64,000 nt of DNA from Desulfovulcanus ferrireducens (GCF_018704065.1 NZ_JAGUQP010000009.1:1-64000), one strand, 5' to 3'; positions 1-7,986 are shown, counted from the first letter of the stretch. Made by a program: numbers and translations. The notes: generated by a model not told the origin, from the letters alone.

Positions 1-74
1 AAAATTGTTCTTGAAAACAAAATAAACTAACCAATAAATTTTAACCATTAACTATTGACAAAAAACACAGTTGC

Positions 75-361
75 TGAGTTAATTTGCGAGCGCATTTTCT
101 TCAATGCTAACAAAGACTTGGACACATCTAAGGCTTGCTTACGGGCTGTGCATAATGGGGTTAGTCAATAGAATATTATTGAATGCCTTTTCTGTTGTTA
201 TGATGGGTTTCGAAAGTTCGATGGAATAACCTCCCTATGCACAGCACTTCCGCAATCTTCGCCAAGATGTGTTACCCAACCCGTTTGTAATGCATTTCAG
301 AAAATGTACTCTTCAATTGTGTGGTAATTTGAGGATGTTAATCATGTCAGAAGTTGAGTTA
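75..361 (+). mobile_element. Fold-back MITE-like repeat, copy A
   Basis: This 287 bp stretch is nearly identical, in opposite orientation, to 6236-6522. It folds on itself: its left arm (about 88-155) is an imperfect inverted repeat of its right arm (about 235-312), with a perfect 10 bp stem GCTGTGCATA (145-154) against TATGCACAGC (236-245). Its ends are degraded versions of the 13 bp terminal inverted repeats of copy B, and I see no target duplication here, so it looks older. No coding potential is evident; the whole 1-403 stretch holds only this element and the 3' flank of the permease gene. Confidence 0.8.
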
Positions 362-403
362 AATAGTAGTAACTCGAGCCCGGATTCTTGTCACAGCAGT
401 TAT

Positions 404-1156
404 TTAAATTAGCCGTGTAATCATTTTTAAGGCCAAAAGCAGAATAACCAGAGCCAGAAATCGTTTCACAGTTGCTGGTTTTAGTTTTTTTTGCATGAAT
501 TGGGTGCCAAGGTACCCGCCAATATAGGCTGCTAAGCCGACAAGCAAAACAAGCAAGGGATTGACGTGTCCCATAGCCCAGTAAGCAATAAAGCCGGTTA
601 AAGAGGAAAAGGGGACCACAAAGGCCGTGATTGCAGCGACTTTTTTAGGGTTGAAGCCCAGAATGATCATAAGAGGCGAGATGAGAGCTCCGCCGCCGAC
701 TCCGAGCAGGCCGGAGAGAAATCCGGCTGTCGAGCCAATGCCAATCATGGGCAAAAGAGGGCGGTCTTCCCTGAATTGATCTTTATATTTTGAGCTCTTA
801 AAAAAGAGCATCATATTGCCGGAAAAGATGAGGAAAAGGGTAAATATTATCAACACTGTTCTGGTGGATATGAGCGTGGAGACATAGGCGCCGGCAGGCG
901 CAAGCAGGGTAGAGGAAATAATAATAGGTATGCCCAGACGAAAATCCAGTCTCTTATGCTTGATGTTGGAGATGCTCGCACCGGTCATGCTGAGGGTATT
1001 TATAAAAAGACAGGTGGGCTTGGCTTCATTTAAAGGAAAGCCAAGCCAGTGAAGGATAGGGACCAAAACCAGGGCAGATCCTATGCCCCCCATGGCAAAA
1101 ATAAAACTCAGGCCAAAGGATAGGGAGCTGACCAGTAAGAGCAGTGAAACGTCCAT
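404..1156 (-). CDS. TSUP (TauE/SafE) family membrane permease
   Basis: A 250-residue integral membrane protein with about eight hydrophobic segments. It shows the glycine-rich GxGG-type signature of the TauE/SafE family twice (MGGIGSALVLVPIL near residue 22 and GLLGVGGGALISPLMI near 149), as expected from the internal duplication of this family. TSUP proteins move sulfite, sulfoacetate or other organosulfur anions across the inner membrane. It is the last gene of a minus-strand run with a rhodanese-like protein 15 bp upstream and thioredoxin-like proteins beyond, which supports a sulfur role. Length is normal. The substrate cannot be told from sequence. Confidence 0.85.
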   Translation of the reverse strand: MDVSLLLLVSSLSFGLSFIFAMGGIGSALVLVPILHWLGFPLNEAKPTCLFINTLSMTGASISNIKHKRLDFRLGIPIIISSTLLAPAGAYVSTLISTRTVLIIFTLFLIFSGNMMLFFKSSKYKDQFREDRPLLPMIGIGSTAGFLSGLLGVGGGALISPLMIILGFNPKKVAAITAFVVPFSSLTGFIAYWAMGHVNPLLVLLVGLAAYIGGYLGTQFMQKKLKPATVKRFLALVILLLALKMITRLI

Positions 1157-1171
1157 GTCTGGATAGACTAC

Positions 1172-1567
1172 CTATACTTTTTGCCTTTTAAAAATAGGAC
1201 CAGGCTTCAGAGCCGTAACCAGTTGTTCAGTAGAAGCCAGAAGACCTTTGATCTGCTCAAAGCCTTTGGAGAGCAGATAACCATAGACCAGGGCAGAGCG
1301 GAAGATTGAAGAACAGAAGATGATAATCAGTTTGTCTTTGGGCAGTTCGTTCAAGCGGTCAGGGATTTCATTGACCGGTATGTGTTTGGCAAAAGGAAAA
1401 GAGAGAAGTTGTACTTCCTCATGTGTGCGCACATCCAAAAAGATGGCCTTGTCCTGCCCGATTAAACTGGTAGCACCATCCAGACCGATGCCATGCTCTC
1501 CGGAACCAAAGAAATCAAGATCCATTTCTCTTAAAGCGTTGTCAAAGGAGTTCATGATATTCTCCAT
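1172..1567 (-). CDS. Rhodanese-like domain protein
   Basis: A 131-residue single-domain rhodanese-type protein. The rhodanese start motif (IFLDVRTHEEV, about residues 42-52) and a cysteine in an active-site-like loop (FCSSIFRSA, about residues 84-92) are visible; the active-site Cys would carry a persulfide. There is no signal peptide, so it is probably cytoplasmic. It lies 2 bp from the next gene upstream and 15 bp before the TSUP permease, so the three are probably one transcript. Likely a sulfur carrier or sulfurtransferase serving the permease; the donor and acceptor are unknown. Confidence 0.8.
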   Translation of the reverse strand: MENIMNSFDNALREMDLDFFGSGEHGIGLDGATSLIGQDKAIFLDVRTHEEVQLLSFPFAKHIPVNEIPDRLNELPKDKLIIIFCSSIFRSALVYGYLLSKGFEQIKGLLASTEQLVTALKPGPIFKRQKV

Positions 1568-1569
1568 TT

Positions 1570-1893
1570 TTAATTATTAAAGCGTTCTATTGCCGTTTCC
1601 AGTTCTTCATAATCTGGATAATGGCCGTGGAAGACCATTTTTCCATTGATAAAAATAGCAGGCAGGCCTGAGTCTCCCTCATTTTGCAGGATGTATACAA
1701 GTTCCTTGTGTTCCCTAAAGCGATTTAGATGTAAATTCAAAGAGTATATAAGGTAGGCGATGTCGTTTTTATATTTTTTTTTCAACTTGATGAGAGTTTG
1801 CTGCAGTTTTTCCAGATTGCTGTCTATCTTCATTCCTGGCCTGCAGCCACAGCCCAAAAAGGGAACATAAATTTCCATCTTGATTTTGGCCAT
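1570..1893 (-). CDS. Thioredoxin-fold small protein
   Basis: A 107-residue protein with a short N-terminal beta strand followed by a Cys-x-Cys motif (GCGCRPG, about residues 14-20) and a C-terminal segment LPAIFINGKMVFHGHYPDYEEL (from about residue 77) with the cis-Pro and glycine pattern of thioredoxin/glutaredoxin folds. It looks like the small ArsD/thioredoxin-like redox proteins found beside arsenic and sulfur genes. It sits between the rhodanese and the second small thioredoxin. I do not assign a specific family; the CxC replaces a classical CxxC. Confidence 0.6.
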   Translation of the reverse strand: MAKIKMEIYVPFLGCGCRPGMKIDSNLEKLQQTLIKLKKKYKNDIAYLIYSLNLHLNRFREHKELVYILQNEGDSGLPAIFINGKMVFHGHYPDYEELETAIERFNN

Positions 1894-1971
1894 CTTTATC
1901 TCTTTTAAGGCTAAAAGGCTAAGCTGTTAACTTTTTCACGGGTGCATCTGTTTCGATGTCCTGGTTACGTT

Positions 1972-2005
1972 ATTTTGGGTCCCGCCAAAAGCGGGACCCA
2001 AAATG
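1972..2005 (-). terminator. Strong stem-loop after the small thioredoxin gene
   Basis: ATTTTGGGTCCCGC pairs with GCGGGACCCAAAAT around a short CAAAA/TTTTG loop, a 14 bp perfect stem. It lies about 30 bp past the stop of the 2034-2264 gene in its reading direction. The U-tract after the stem is poor, so it may be a partial terminator or an RNA-stabilising hairpin between the two halves of the operon. Confidence 0.5.
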
Positions 2006-2033
2006 TTATGGTAGCTTGCTTCGTTCCTTAAAC

Positions 2034-2264
2034 TCATCCCAGCCATGACAGGACTTCTTCTTTTGTGGGCACTTTGCCAGTGGACTTGACTTCGCCATCA
2101 ATAACTATACCCGGAGGAGACAGCACGCCATAGCTGGCAATTTCCTGAATGTCGGTAAGCTTTTCGATTTTGGCCTCAATACCGGCTTCTTGTACAGCTT
2201 CTTCAACTATTTTGGCTGTTTTCTGACAGGTTGGGCAACCAGTACCCAGGATTTTGATTTCCAT
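2034..2264 (-). CDS. Small thioredoxin (MTH895-type redox-active disulfide protein)
   Basis: A 76-residue thioredoxin-like protein with the active site GCPTCQKTA (Cys9, Cys12) right after the first beta strand and the cis-Pro segment VLSPPGIVIDG near residue 48. This compact family (archaeal MTH895 and relatives) is often encoded beside YraQ/ArsP-type permeases, as here: the permease begins 15 bp upstream. It is likely a cytoplasmic dithiol/disulfide partner that loads or reduces the permease cargo or its CxC motif. Confidence 0.85.
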   Translation of the reverse strand: MEIKILGTGCPTCQKTAKIVEEAVQEAGIEAKIEKLTDIQEIASYGVLSPPGIVIDGEVKSTGKVPTKEEVLSWLG

Positions 2265-2278
2265 AATTTTCCCTCCTT

Positions 2279-3364
2279 TTAAATCAGGTAATTAAATAAA
2301 TAACCAACAATTAAAATCCCTGAGCCAACAACCGCAATAAATGTAAGGATAAGTTTTACTTTCAGGACCTTGCGCAGGATGACCATCTCAGGGAAAGACA
2401 GGGCAATAACACTCATCATAAAGGCCAGGGCTGTGCCTAAACTTGCACCTTTACCCAAAAGCGCTTCGACAACGGGTACAATGCCGGCTGCATTGGAATA
2501 CATGGGGATGCCGATTAATACTGCCAGAGGTACTGACCACCATGTGTTTTTGCCCATTATAGAAGCCATGAAGTTTTCCGGCACATAACCGTGGATGGCA
2601 GCGCCCACGGCAATGCCAAGCACTAAATAGATCCAGACTTTGCCCACGATATCTTTAACCGTATGGGCTGCATAGCGAATGCGGTCTTCCCAGGTTTTTG
2701 TTTCTTCCGGCACATCATCGGCACTGGTTCGTATTTTTAGAACCCAATCCTGGATGTGCCTTTCCATGGGCAGGCGACCAATAACCCAGCCGGCCACAAT
2801 GGCCACCAATAAACCCGTGCCCATGTAAATGGCCGCGATTTTCCAGCCCAAAAGGCCGTATAAAAGAACCACGGCAATTTCATTGACCATGGGCGCGGAG
2901 ATTAGAAAGGAAAAGGTTACGCCTAAAGGGATACCGGCTGTTACAAAACCGATAAATAAAGGCACGGCAGAACAGGTACAAAACGGAGTAACTATGCCCA
3001 AAAGCGCAGCCATGATATTGCCTACGAATTCTTTTTTTCCGGCCAGGATTTTTCTGGTTCGTTCCGGAGTGAAAAAAGAGCGGATAATGCCTACAAAAAA
3101 GATGACCAGGCTCATCAGCATGAGCACCTTTGGAGTATCATAGACAAAGAATTGGAGAGCCTCGCCCAGATGAGTACCAGGTTCTAGACCCAAAAGGTCA
3201 AAGACCAGGAATTTTGAAAACCGAAGAAGTTGGGTGTAAATGATCACCCATAAAAAAAGGGCCAGAATTACAAGAGCTATGTATTTAGCAAGGCCTGATT
3301 TTTGTTTGTTATTTGGCCCAGCGGTATTCTCACAAGCACAGTTGATTTTCTCCAGAGGTTTCAT
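2279..3364 (-). CDS. YraQ/ArsP-like permease (DUF318 family)
   Basis: A 361-residue inner-membrane protein with around eight to ten hydrophobic helices. A conserved TPFCTCSAVPLFIGF motif (about residues 126-140) carries a Cys-x-Cys pair within a membrane segment, and a related SNAAGIVP motif occurs in the second half, showing the internal repeat of the family. DUF318 members include ArsP, which exports trivalent organoarsenicals; other members have unknown cargo. The upstream ArsR regulator and downstream thioredoxin fit metalloid or sulfur-compound export. The substrate is inferred, not shown. Confidence 0.8.
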   Translation of the reverse strand: MKPLEKINCACENTAGPNNKQKSGLAKYIALVILALFLWVIIYTQLLRFSKFLVFDLLGLEPGTHLGEALQFFVYDTPKVLMLMSLVIFFVGIIRSFFTPERTRKILAGKKEFVGNIMAALLGIVTPFCTCSAVPLFIGFVTAGIPLGVTFSFLISAPMVNEIAVVLLYGLLGWKIAAIYMGTGLLVAIVAGWVIGRLPMERHIQDWVLKIRTSADDVPEETKTWEDRIRYAAHTVKDIVGKVWIYLVLGIAVGAAIHGYVPENFMASIMGKNTWWSVPLAVLIGIPMYSNAAGIVPVVEALLGKGASLGTALAFMMSVIALSFPEMVILRKVLKVKLILTFIAVVGSGILIVGYLFNYLI

Positions 3365-3440
3365 TTTTCACCCTCCCTTTTTTATTAGAATTTAAGACGG
3401 GTTTGTGTGTCCACGGACAACCATGGTAAATAACCCGCAA

Positions 3441-3794
3441 TTATTCTTTACAAATAGTTTCACGAGATATGTACTTTAATGAACCAAGCAATTTTTTTAT
3501 CTCCGGATCATCGTTTAACCACTGTTTTAACTGCGTAAGCATGGTCCGGGCATAAATAGAGTCATCATTAGCGGTAGCGCTGGCTAGCTTGTAGTTTACC
3601 CACATGCCTTCTTTAGTGCTTTCTACAAGTCCTGCATCTTCCAGTACTTTTAAGTGTTTGGAGATGGTAGGCTGGGCCAGCCCCAGGGCGGCCCGAATCT
3701 CGCAGACACACATTTCCCTTTGTTCTAACATCTTGATAATTTTGACCCGATTTGGGTCAGATAGGGCCTTCATTGTCTTTAGGAATTGTTTCAT
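3441..3794 (-). CDS. ArsR/SmtB-family transcriptional repressor
   Basis: A 117-residue winged-helix protein. The recognition helix region LGLAQPTISKHLKVLEDAGLV (from about residue 38) and the preceding EMCVCEIRAAL are typical of ArsR. The CVC motif (residues 29-31) lies where ArsR binds As(III)/Sb(III), suggesting thiol-based sensing of a metalloid or reactive sulfur. First gene of the minus-strand run leading into the permease; its own promoter overlaps a palindrome, consistent with autorepression. Confidence 0.9.
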   Translation of the reverse strand: MKQFLKTMKALSDPNRVKIIKMLEQREMCVCEIRAALGLAQPTISKHLKVLEDAGLVESTKEGMWVNYKLASATANDDSIYARTMLTQLKQWLNDDPEIKKLLGSLKYISRETICKE

Positions 3795-3806
3795 AGTTTT
3801 ATCTCC

Positions 3807-3849
3807 ATATTGCTATATGGCAATATAGTTATTTAATTCTAGGTGTCAA
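3807..3849 (-). promoter_or_regulatory. arsR promoter with overlapping operator
   Basis: Reading the minus strand, TTGACA (3849-3844), a 16 bp spacer and TATATT (3827-3822) form a good sigma-70 promoter. The inverted repeat ATATTGC-N6-GCAATAT (3807-3826) overlaps the -10 box and lies about 12 bp before the arsR start. This is the expected geometry for ArsR autorepression of the regulator, permease and small redox genes. Confidence 0.75.
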
Positions 3850-4091
3850 CATTTTTTTTGCTTGTTTCTAAGGGATTGAAATATCAGTTGAAGTTTTCGT
3901 TTTTATCCATGCGGTTCTTCTCTAACCTCAGTCTGAGAACAAGTGGATATTAAGCTATCAATGGAAATATTGTAACCAATCACAAGGTAGCAGGCAGGCA
4001 CAAAGGGGCTGGAGAATTTGTGCGGTTAAGAAATATTTGCTAGGAGTGGTTTAAATTTTAGGAATTGAATATTGAAGGGCAAGGCAGCAGG

Positions 4092-5060
4092 CTATTTTCT
4101 AAAGATTTTTTTTCTGTGCCAGGCGATATTTTCCAAGGCTGGGTAAAAATTTTCTTTTTGGGGTAAAATAATGGGACGTTCAGCTAGAGCCATCATATGG
4201 CCGGGCATGTTTTGTTCAGTTCTTACCGCAGATGAAATCATAACTTTATACTGGTCGTTGACACCTATCAGGCCTTCGTCAAATGACCAATGACATAGTT
4301 TGCAGAGGGATAGACCATTTGTTGGCCGGTCATCATAGCTTTCGCTCCAGGGTTTGATGTGAGCGGCGTCAACCACAGTATGACCGTCTGGGGTCAACAT
4401 TCTTATCCCACATAAAGCACAGCGGTGTTCATAAATCCGCACGATGGCTTTGCGAAACCCCTGATCCCTGACTTTCTTTTTACGATCATTTTGATTTTTC
4501 TCTTTTCCATAGTTATTTAAAGTGGCTTCTGCCGCTAATAATTTTTCAGCATATTGGTAAGCCTCATAGTTAATTATCCCCTGTTCGCGCAAAATTGACC
4601 GGATTTCATGGGCAAAATAAGTATCTACGAGTATGGCCCTTAAAATTTCTTTTGTTTCACTATTCTTTAAAAATAAAAAAAGTTCGTCATCTAGTCTGGC
4701 TCCTGCATAATGTTGGCGCAACCTGGTCACTGATGTGGTAACTCTGGAATTTTTTCTCATACCCTGTTTAGGCACGAGATGCCAAAAACCTTCGCTGTTT
4801 AGATGGTAGAATGGAAGAGCCATATTTCCTTTAGTGCCCAGAGGCATGATTCTGGTCCAGTATTGATGAAAAGTTTCTGCTAGGTCATAATTGGGCTCAA
4901 TAAAATTTTCCTTGATTAAACCTGCGGCAATTAGATCCATTACAGACAAAAGCAAGAATGGTTTGTACGGGGCGCGATGGCAAGTTATGGAAGGCCAGCG
5001 GTTCCGTCCTGCGTCCGTCCTTAAGTTTGAAAATTTTTTCTTATACTCTTCAAGGATCAT
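4092..5060 (-). CDS. HNH endonuclease, McrA-like two-domain protein
   Basis: A 322-residue protein. The C-terminal half holds an HNH nuclease: CALCGIRM (Cys pair near residue 214), then DAAHIKPWSES with the catalytic His, NGLSLCKLCHWSFDEGLI with the Asn, second Cys pair and final His. The N-terminal half has an APYKPFLLLSVMDLI segment (about residues 30-44) resembling the PHKPLLLL motif of modified-DNA-reading domains in McrA-like type IV nucleases, including the sulfur-binding domain of phosphorothioate-dependent enzymes. It overlaps the upstream methyltransferase by ATGA. I infer a type IV-like or methylation-linked restriction role; the modification recognised is unknown. Confidence 0.8.
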   Translation of the reverse strand: MILEEYKKKFSNLRTDAGRNRWPSITCHRAPYKPFLLLSVMDLIAAGLIKENFIEPNYDLAETFHQYWTRIMPLGTKGNMALPFYHLNSEGFWHLVPKQGMRKNSRVTTSVTRLRQHYAGARLDDELFLFLKNSETKEILRAILVDTYFAHEIRSILREQGIINYEAYQYAEKLLAAEATLNNYGKEKNQNDRKKKVRDQGFRKAIVRIYEHRCALCGIRMLTPDGHTVVDAAHIKPWSESYDDRPTNGLSLCKLCHWSFDEGLIGVNDQYKVMISSAVRTEQNMPGHMMALAERPIILPQKENFYPALENIAWHRKKIFRK

Positions 5061-5632
5061 GGTTTTCTTAAAATATAATTTAGCCAGATATCGGTGTTAT
5101 TTAACTTGGAAACCTCTCTTCTAAAATACAAGATTTGGTATAAGCTGTTTTTAAAAAAGTTTCTTAGGGTTTCATCCTGCCAGAGATAAAACTTTCGTCC
5201 ATCATCAGCTATTTGATAGCCCGTTCCTTCCTTTATTGTGATCTGGATCATTCCACCTGACTTGCAACCCAAGGCAATTCTTTCAAAGATTGTTTTAAAG
5301 TCGTGATGGTTAATATGGACTAGCGCACCAATTAAAATTATAGCGTCAACTTTGATTTTTGAAAAGTCATAAATTTTAAAGTCGCCCTCTATAACTCTAC
5401 ATTGGGAATAACTCCCAGCAAGACTTGCTAGCCCTGGAGAACGTTCAAGCCCACGTACTTGAAATCCTCTCTTTTTAAGCCATAGTAAATCTCTACCCGA
5501 TCCACAACCTACATCTAGTATTTGGGCGCCAGGCTTTAGAAAATGTATCAGTGGAGATAAAAATGAGGATGGATCAATTTTAAATGTGGAGTCAAAATAG
5601 TTTTTATAGTTTTTGTGATAATAGTCAGACAT
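5057..5632 (-). CDS. Class I SAM-dependent methyltransferase
   Basis: A 191-residue Rossmann-fold methyltransferase. Motif I is ILDVGCGSGRDLLWL (about residues 38-52), followed by an acidic LERSPG at the end of strand beta 2 and GDFKIYDF; motif IV-like IILIGALVHINH lacks the (D/N/S)PP(Y/F) signature of DNA amino-methyltransferases. So it is not an obvious DNA methylase and looks more like small-molecule (TehB/UbiE-type) enzymes. Its stop overlaps the start of the HNH nuclease gene (ATGA), implying translational coupling. The substrate is unknown. Confidence 0.75.
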   Translation of the reverse strand: MSDYYHKNYKNYFDSTFKIDPSSFLSPLIHFLKPGAQILDVGCGSGRDLLWLKKRGFQVRGLERSPGLASLAGSYSQCRVIEGDFKIYDFSKIKVDAIILIGALVHINHHDFKTIFERIALGCKSGGMIQITIKEGTGYQIADDGRKFYLWQDETLRNFFKNSLYQILYFRREVSKLNNTDIWLNYILRKP

Positions 5633-5712
5633 TTAATTAGTCAGTTCTAATGTGGGTTTCAAGTGAGCTGATTTTTTGCAGTTGATTAGTGGCTCATAAC
5701 AGTTTTGTATCA

Positions 5713-6054
5713 TCATGAGAGTAGGGGGGGTGAACAGCAACACAATAGCCTTAAAGGGATTCTGCCAGTATTCTGAATTTGATGGGATGCTCCAGGCGTA
5801 CAGATTGTGTCACCACTTTTAACTTCAAATCTCTTGTCCTCGATGAACATTATTCCGCTCCCTTCGACTATGTGATATAACTCTTCAGATTGATAATGCT
5901 TGTGCAATAAAGTCGTAAAGCCTTCCGGAATGGTTGCCTCTGCCAGACTTTGCCTGGTATTTCCATGCACACTTGGGTGTATTAGTTCACGGATTATTGA
6001 GCCATCTTTGGTGGTGTAAGGTTTGATTTTATCGTATTCGCTTTTTATTATCAT
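5713..6054 (-). CDS. Cupin-domain protein
   Basis: A 113-residue single cupin. The metal site motif is visible as LLHKHYQSEELYHIVEGSG (about residues 49-67: two His and the Glu) and a second part GDTICTPGASHQIQN with the last His (about residues 81-95). It resembles mannose-6-phosphate isomerase-like small cupins. Monocistronic, minus strand, immediately inside the right-hand fold-back repeat. The coding end contains a G7 tract (plus strand). Function beyond metal-binding barrel is not known. Confidence 0.75.
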   Translation of the reverse strand: MIIKSEYDKIKPYTTKDGSIIRELIHPSVHGNTRQSLAEATIPEGFTTLLHKHYQSEELYHIVEGSGIMFIEDKRFEVKSGDTICTPGASHQIQNTGRIPLRLLCCCSPPLLS

Positions 6055-6116
6055 TGTATCGCCTGCCCTCTGTGTCAGGAAAGATGTCGCTTGGGTTGTG
6101 GTGAGGAAAATCTAAT

Positions 6117-6566
6117 GGTTGCATCCGTTAGTTGTTCCAATCCAATTTTTTTCCCATCATTTACGAGGGAGTATAAGCGAGCGATGACTCTCTAACGTAG
6201 TAAACGAGATTCTTCGCTTCGCTCAGAATGACGTAACTCAACTTTCTGACATGATTAACATCCTAAAATTACTACACAATTGAAGAGTGCATTTTCTGAA
6301 ATGCATTACAAACGGGTTGGGTAAAACATCTTGGCGAAGATTGCGGAAGTGCTGTGCATAGGGAGGTTATTCCATCGAACTTTCGAAACCCATCATAACA
6401 ACAGAAAAGGCATTAAGTAACATTCTATTGACTAACCCCATTATGCACAGCCCGCAAGCAAGCCTTAGATGTGTCCAAGTCTTTGTCAGCATTGAAGAAA
6501 ATGCGCTCGCAAATTAACTCAGAAAGTTGAGTGACGTAATTAGAAACATCTAACAGATGCAACTAT
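6117..6566. mobile_element. GGTTGCATCC-family MITE split by another MITE
   Basis: Outer element of a nested pair. Its ends are related inverted repeats: GGTTGCATCCGTTAGTTGTT on the left (6117-6136) and, read from the right, AGTTGCATCTGTTAGATGTT. It is flanked by ATCTAAT on both sides (6110-6116 and 6567-6573), a likely 7 bp target duplication. Without the insert it is about 155 bp and matches, in reverse orientation, the element at 27079-27232, including a core related to ATTCTGAGCGAAGCGAAGA. It is interrupted by copy B. Confidence 0.75.
6237..6531 (-). mobile_element. Fold-back MITE-like repeat, copy B, with 8 bp target duplication
   Basis: A 295 bp element with perfect 13 bp terminal inverted repeats CTCAACTTTCTGA / TCAGAAAGTTGAG, directly flanked by TGACGTAA on both sides (6229-6236 and 6532-6539). 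The inside folds into one long imperfect hairpin with arms of about 75 nt; the inner 10 bp stem is at 6351-6360 and 6442-6451. It is the inverted, nearly identical partner of copy A at 75-361. No ORF of note, so it needs a transposase in trans. Confidence 0.85.
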
Positions 6567-6627
6567 ATCTAATTTGCGAGGACGGGAAATTCCAAATTTT
6601 CATTTAGCCAGCCAGGATTGAGCTGGT

Positions 6628-7878
6628 CTATTTCTCCCATACTCGTTCATCCACAATTTTTCCGCCATTCTCGAGTTTTTGATCTGCGGGTATAATTTCC
6701 AAGGCTGGAAGGAGTTTAATCTTTTCCTTAAAGGCGGCAATGAGTTTTTTTTCGTCCAGGCCCTCTCTGGCCTGGACATAGAGGGTAAGGGTGTCTTTAC
6801 CCTGGGGGTTGGTCAAAGTAAGTCGCCAGTTAATAATCACTGGAAATTCAGCCATGACCTGGCTTACCTGGTGTTGATAGACAAATTGTCCTTTAACCTT
6901 GGCCGTACTATCTGTGCGCCCAAAGATTCCCTTAATCCTGGGTGCGGTACGTCCGCACGGACATTGTGAATAGTCAATGGCGGCCAGATCTCCCGTGGCA
7001 AGGCGAATCAAGGGATAAGTAGTGGAAAAGGGCGTGACCACAACTTCACCAATCTCGCCTTCAGGCACTGGCTCTCCTGTGCCGGGATGGCAGATTTCTA
7101 CCCAACACCTGGTGGAGATGTGCATGCCTTGAGCTTGCGGGCATTCATAGGCAATACATCCCACGTCGGCTGTTCCATAGCCCTGGCGCAGGATCAGGCC
7201 GAACTCCTCTTCCAGTTCCTTACGCATGGAAGGAGTCAGTATTTCTGCAGCCACAAAGGCTACTTGCAGGTTAAAATCTTTTTTTAAATCAAGCCCAGCG
7301 GCTTTTGCCTTTTCTCCTATTGTTTTTAAGTAGCTGGCCATGCCCACAAAACCGGTAGCTTTGAGCTTGGTAAGCAGGGTGATCTGGGCTTCTGTATTGC
7401 CAGGACCGGCAGGTATAACTGCACAGCCCAGCTTGCGTAAAGGCTGCTCCAGCATTAGACCGGCAGGAGTCATGTGGTAGCTGAAGGTCATCTGGACGAT
7501 ATCTTTAGGCCGAAAGCCCACGGCATAAAAGGCTTCTGCCCAGCCCCAATAATCATCATCTGTTCCTTCGGGATCAAAAATAGGGCCGGGGGACATATAG
7601 ATATGGGCCAGATTACCTAGCTCAGTGGTCAAAAGCTGGTTTAAATCTCGTTCCTGGAGGGTGATTAAGTCTTTTTTGGGGAGGGGGGGGATAGCCTGAA
7701 AGTCTTTTTCCGATGCGATATCCTGTACTGAAATTCCTGATCTACTCAATCTGTCTTTAAATTCCCGGCTTTTTGCAGCGGCAAGCTGAAGAATATTCTG
7801 TAATCTTTCCCATTTCTCTGCTCGAAGTTCTTCTCGACTCTTTGCTTCCAGTTCATGATAATAGCCGGTAGTACGCAT
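6628..7878 (-). CDS. Phenylacetate-CoA ligase-like AMP-forming enzyme (PaaK family)
   Basis: A 416-residue adenylate-forming ligase of PaaK size and style. Visible are the YMSPGPIF segment (phosphate-binding loop region), LRQGYGTADVGCIAYEC (about residues 230-246), the hinge region TGDLAAIDYSQCPCGRTAPRIKGIFGRTDSTAKVKG (Cys pair as in PaaK) and a C-terminal lid. It activates an aryl or acyl acid with ATP and CoA. It is the last gene of the liv operon, so its likely substrates are aromatic or branched acids made from imported amino acids. A run of eight G (plus strand, near 7682-7689) lies inside the gene. Confidence 0.85.
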   Translation of the reverse strand: MRTTGYYHELEAKSREELRAEKWERLQNILQLAAAKSREFKDRLSRSGISVQDIASEKDFQAIPPLPKKDLITLQERDLNQLLTTELGNLAHIYMSPGPIFDPEGTDDDYWGWAEAFYAVGFRPKDIVQMTFSYHMTPAGLMLEQPLRKLGCAVIPAGPGNTEAQITLLTKLKATGFVGMASYLKTIGEKAKAAGLDLKKDFNLQVAFVAAEILTPSMRKELEEEFGLILRQGYGTADVGCIAYECPQAQGMHISTRCWVEICHPGTGEPVPEGEIGEVVVTPFSTTYPLIRLATGDLAAIDYSQCPCGRTAPRIKGIFGRTDSTAKVKGQFVYQHQVSQVMAEFPVIINWRLTLTNPQGKDTLTLYVQAREGLDEKKLIAAFKEKIKLLPALEIIPADQKLENGGKIVDERVWEK

Positions 7879-7986
7879 CTTTATTCTCCTTTCCCCTTTT
7901 TTTGGCTTATTAACTATTCAACACCCCAAGTTTACGACTCCTTGATTTCTTATTTTCTCAACTTCTCACTTTCCCAAGTTCTATCT

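Noticed and set aside
1-403. CRISPR or attachment-site reading of the repeats at the window start and near 6.2 kb
   Set aside because: Only two inverted copies with hairpin structure and target duplications; no spacers, integrase or tRNA overlap.
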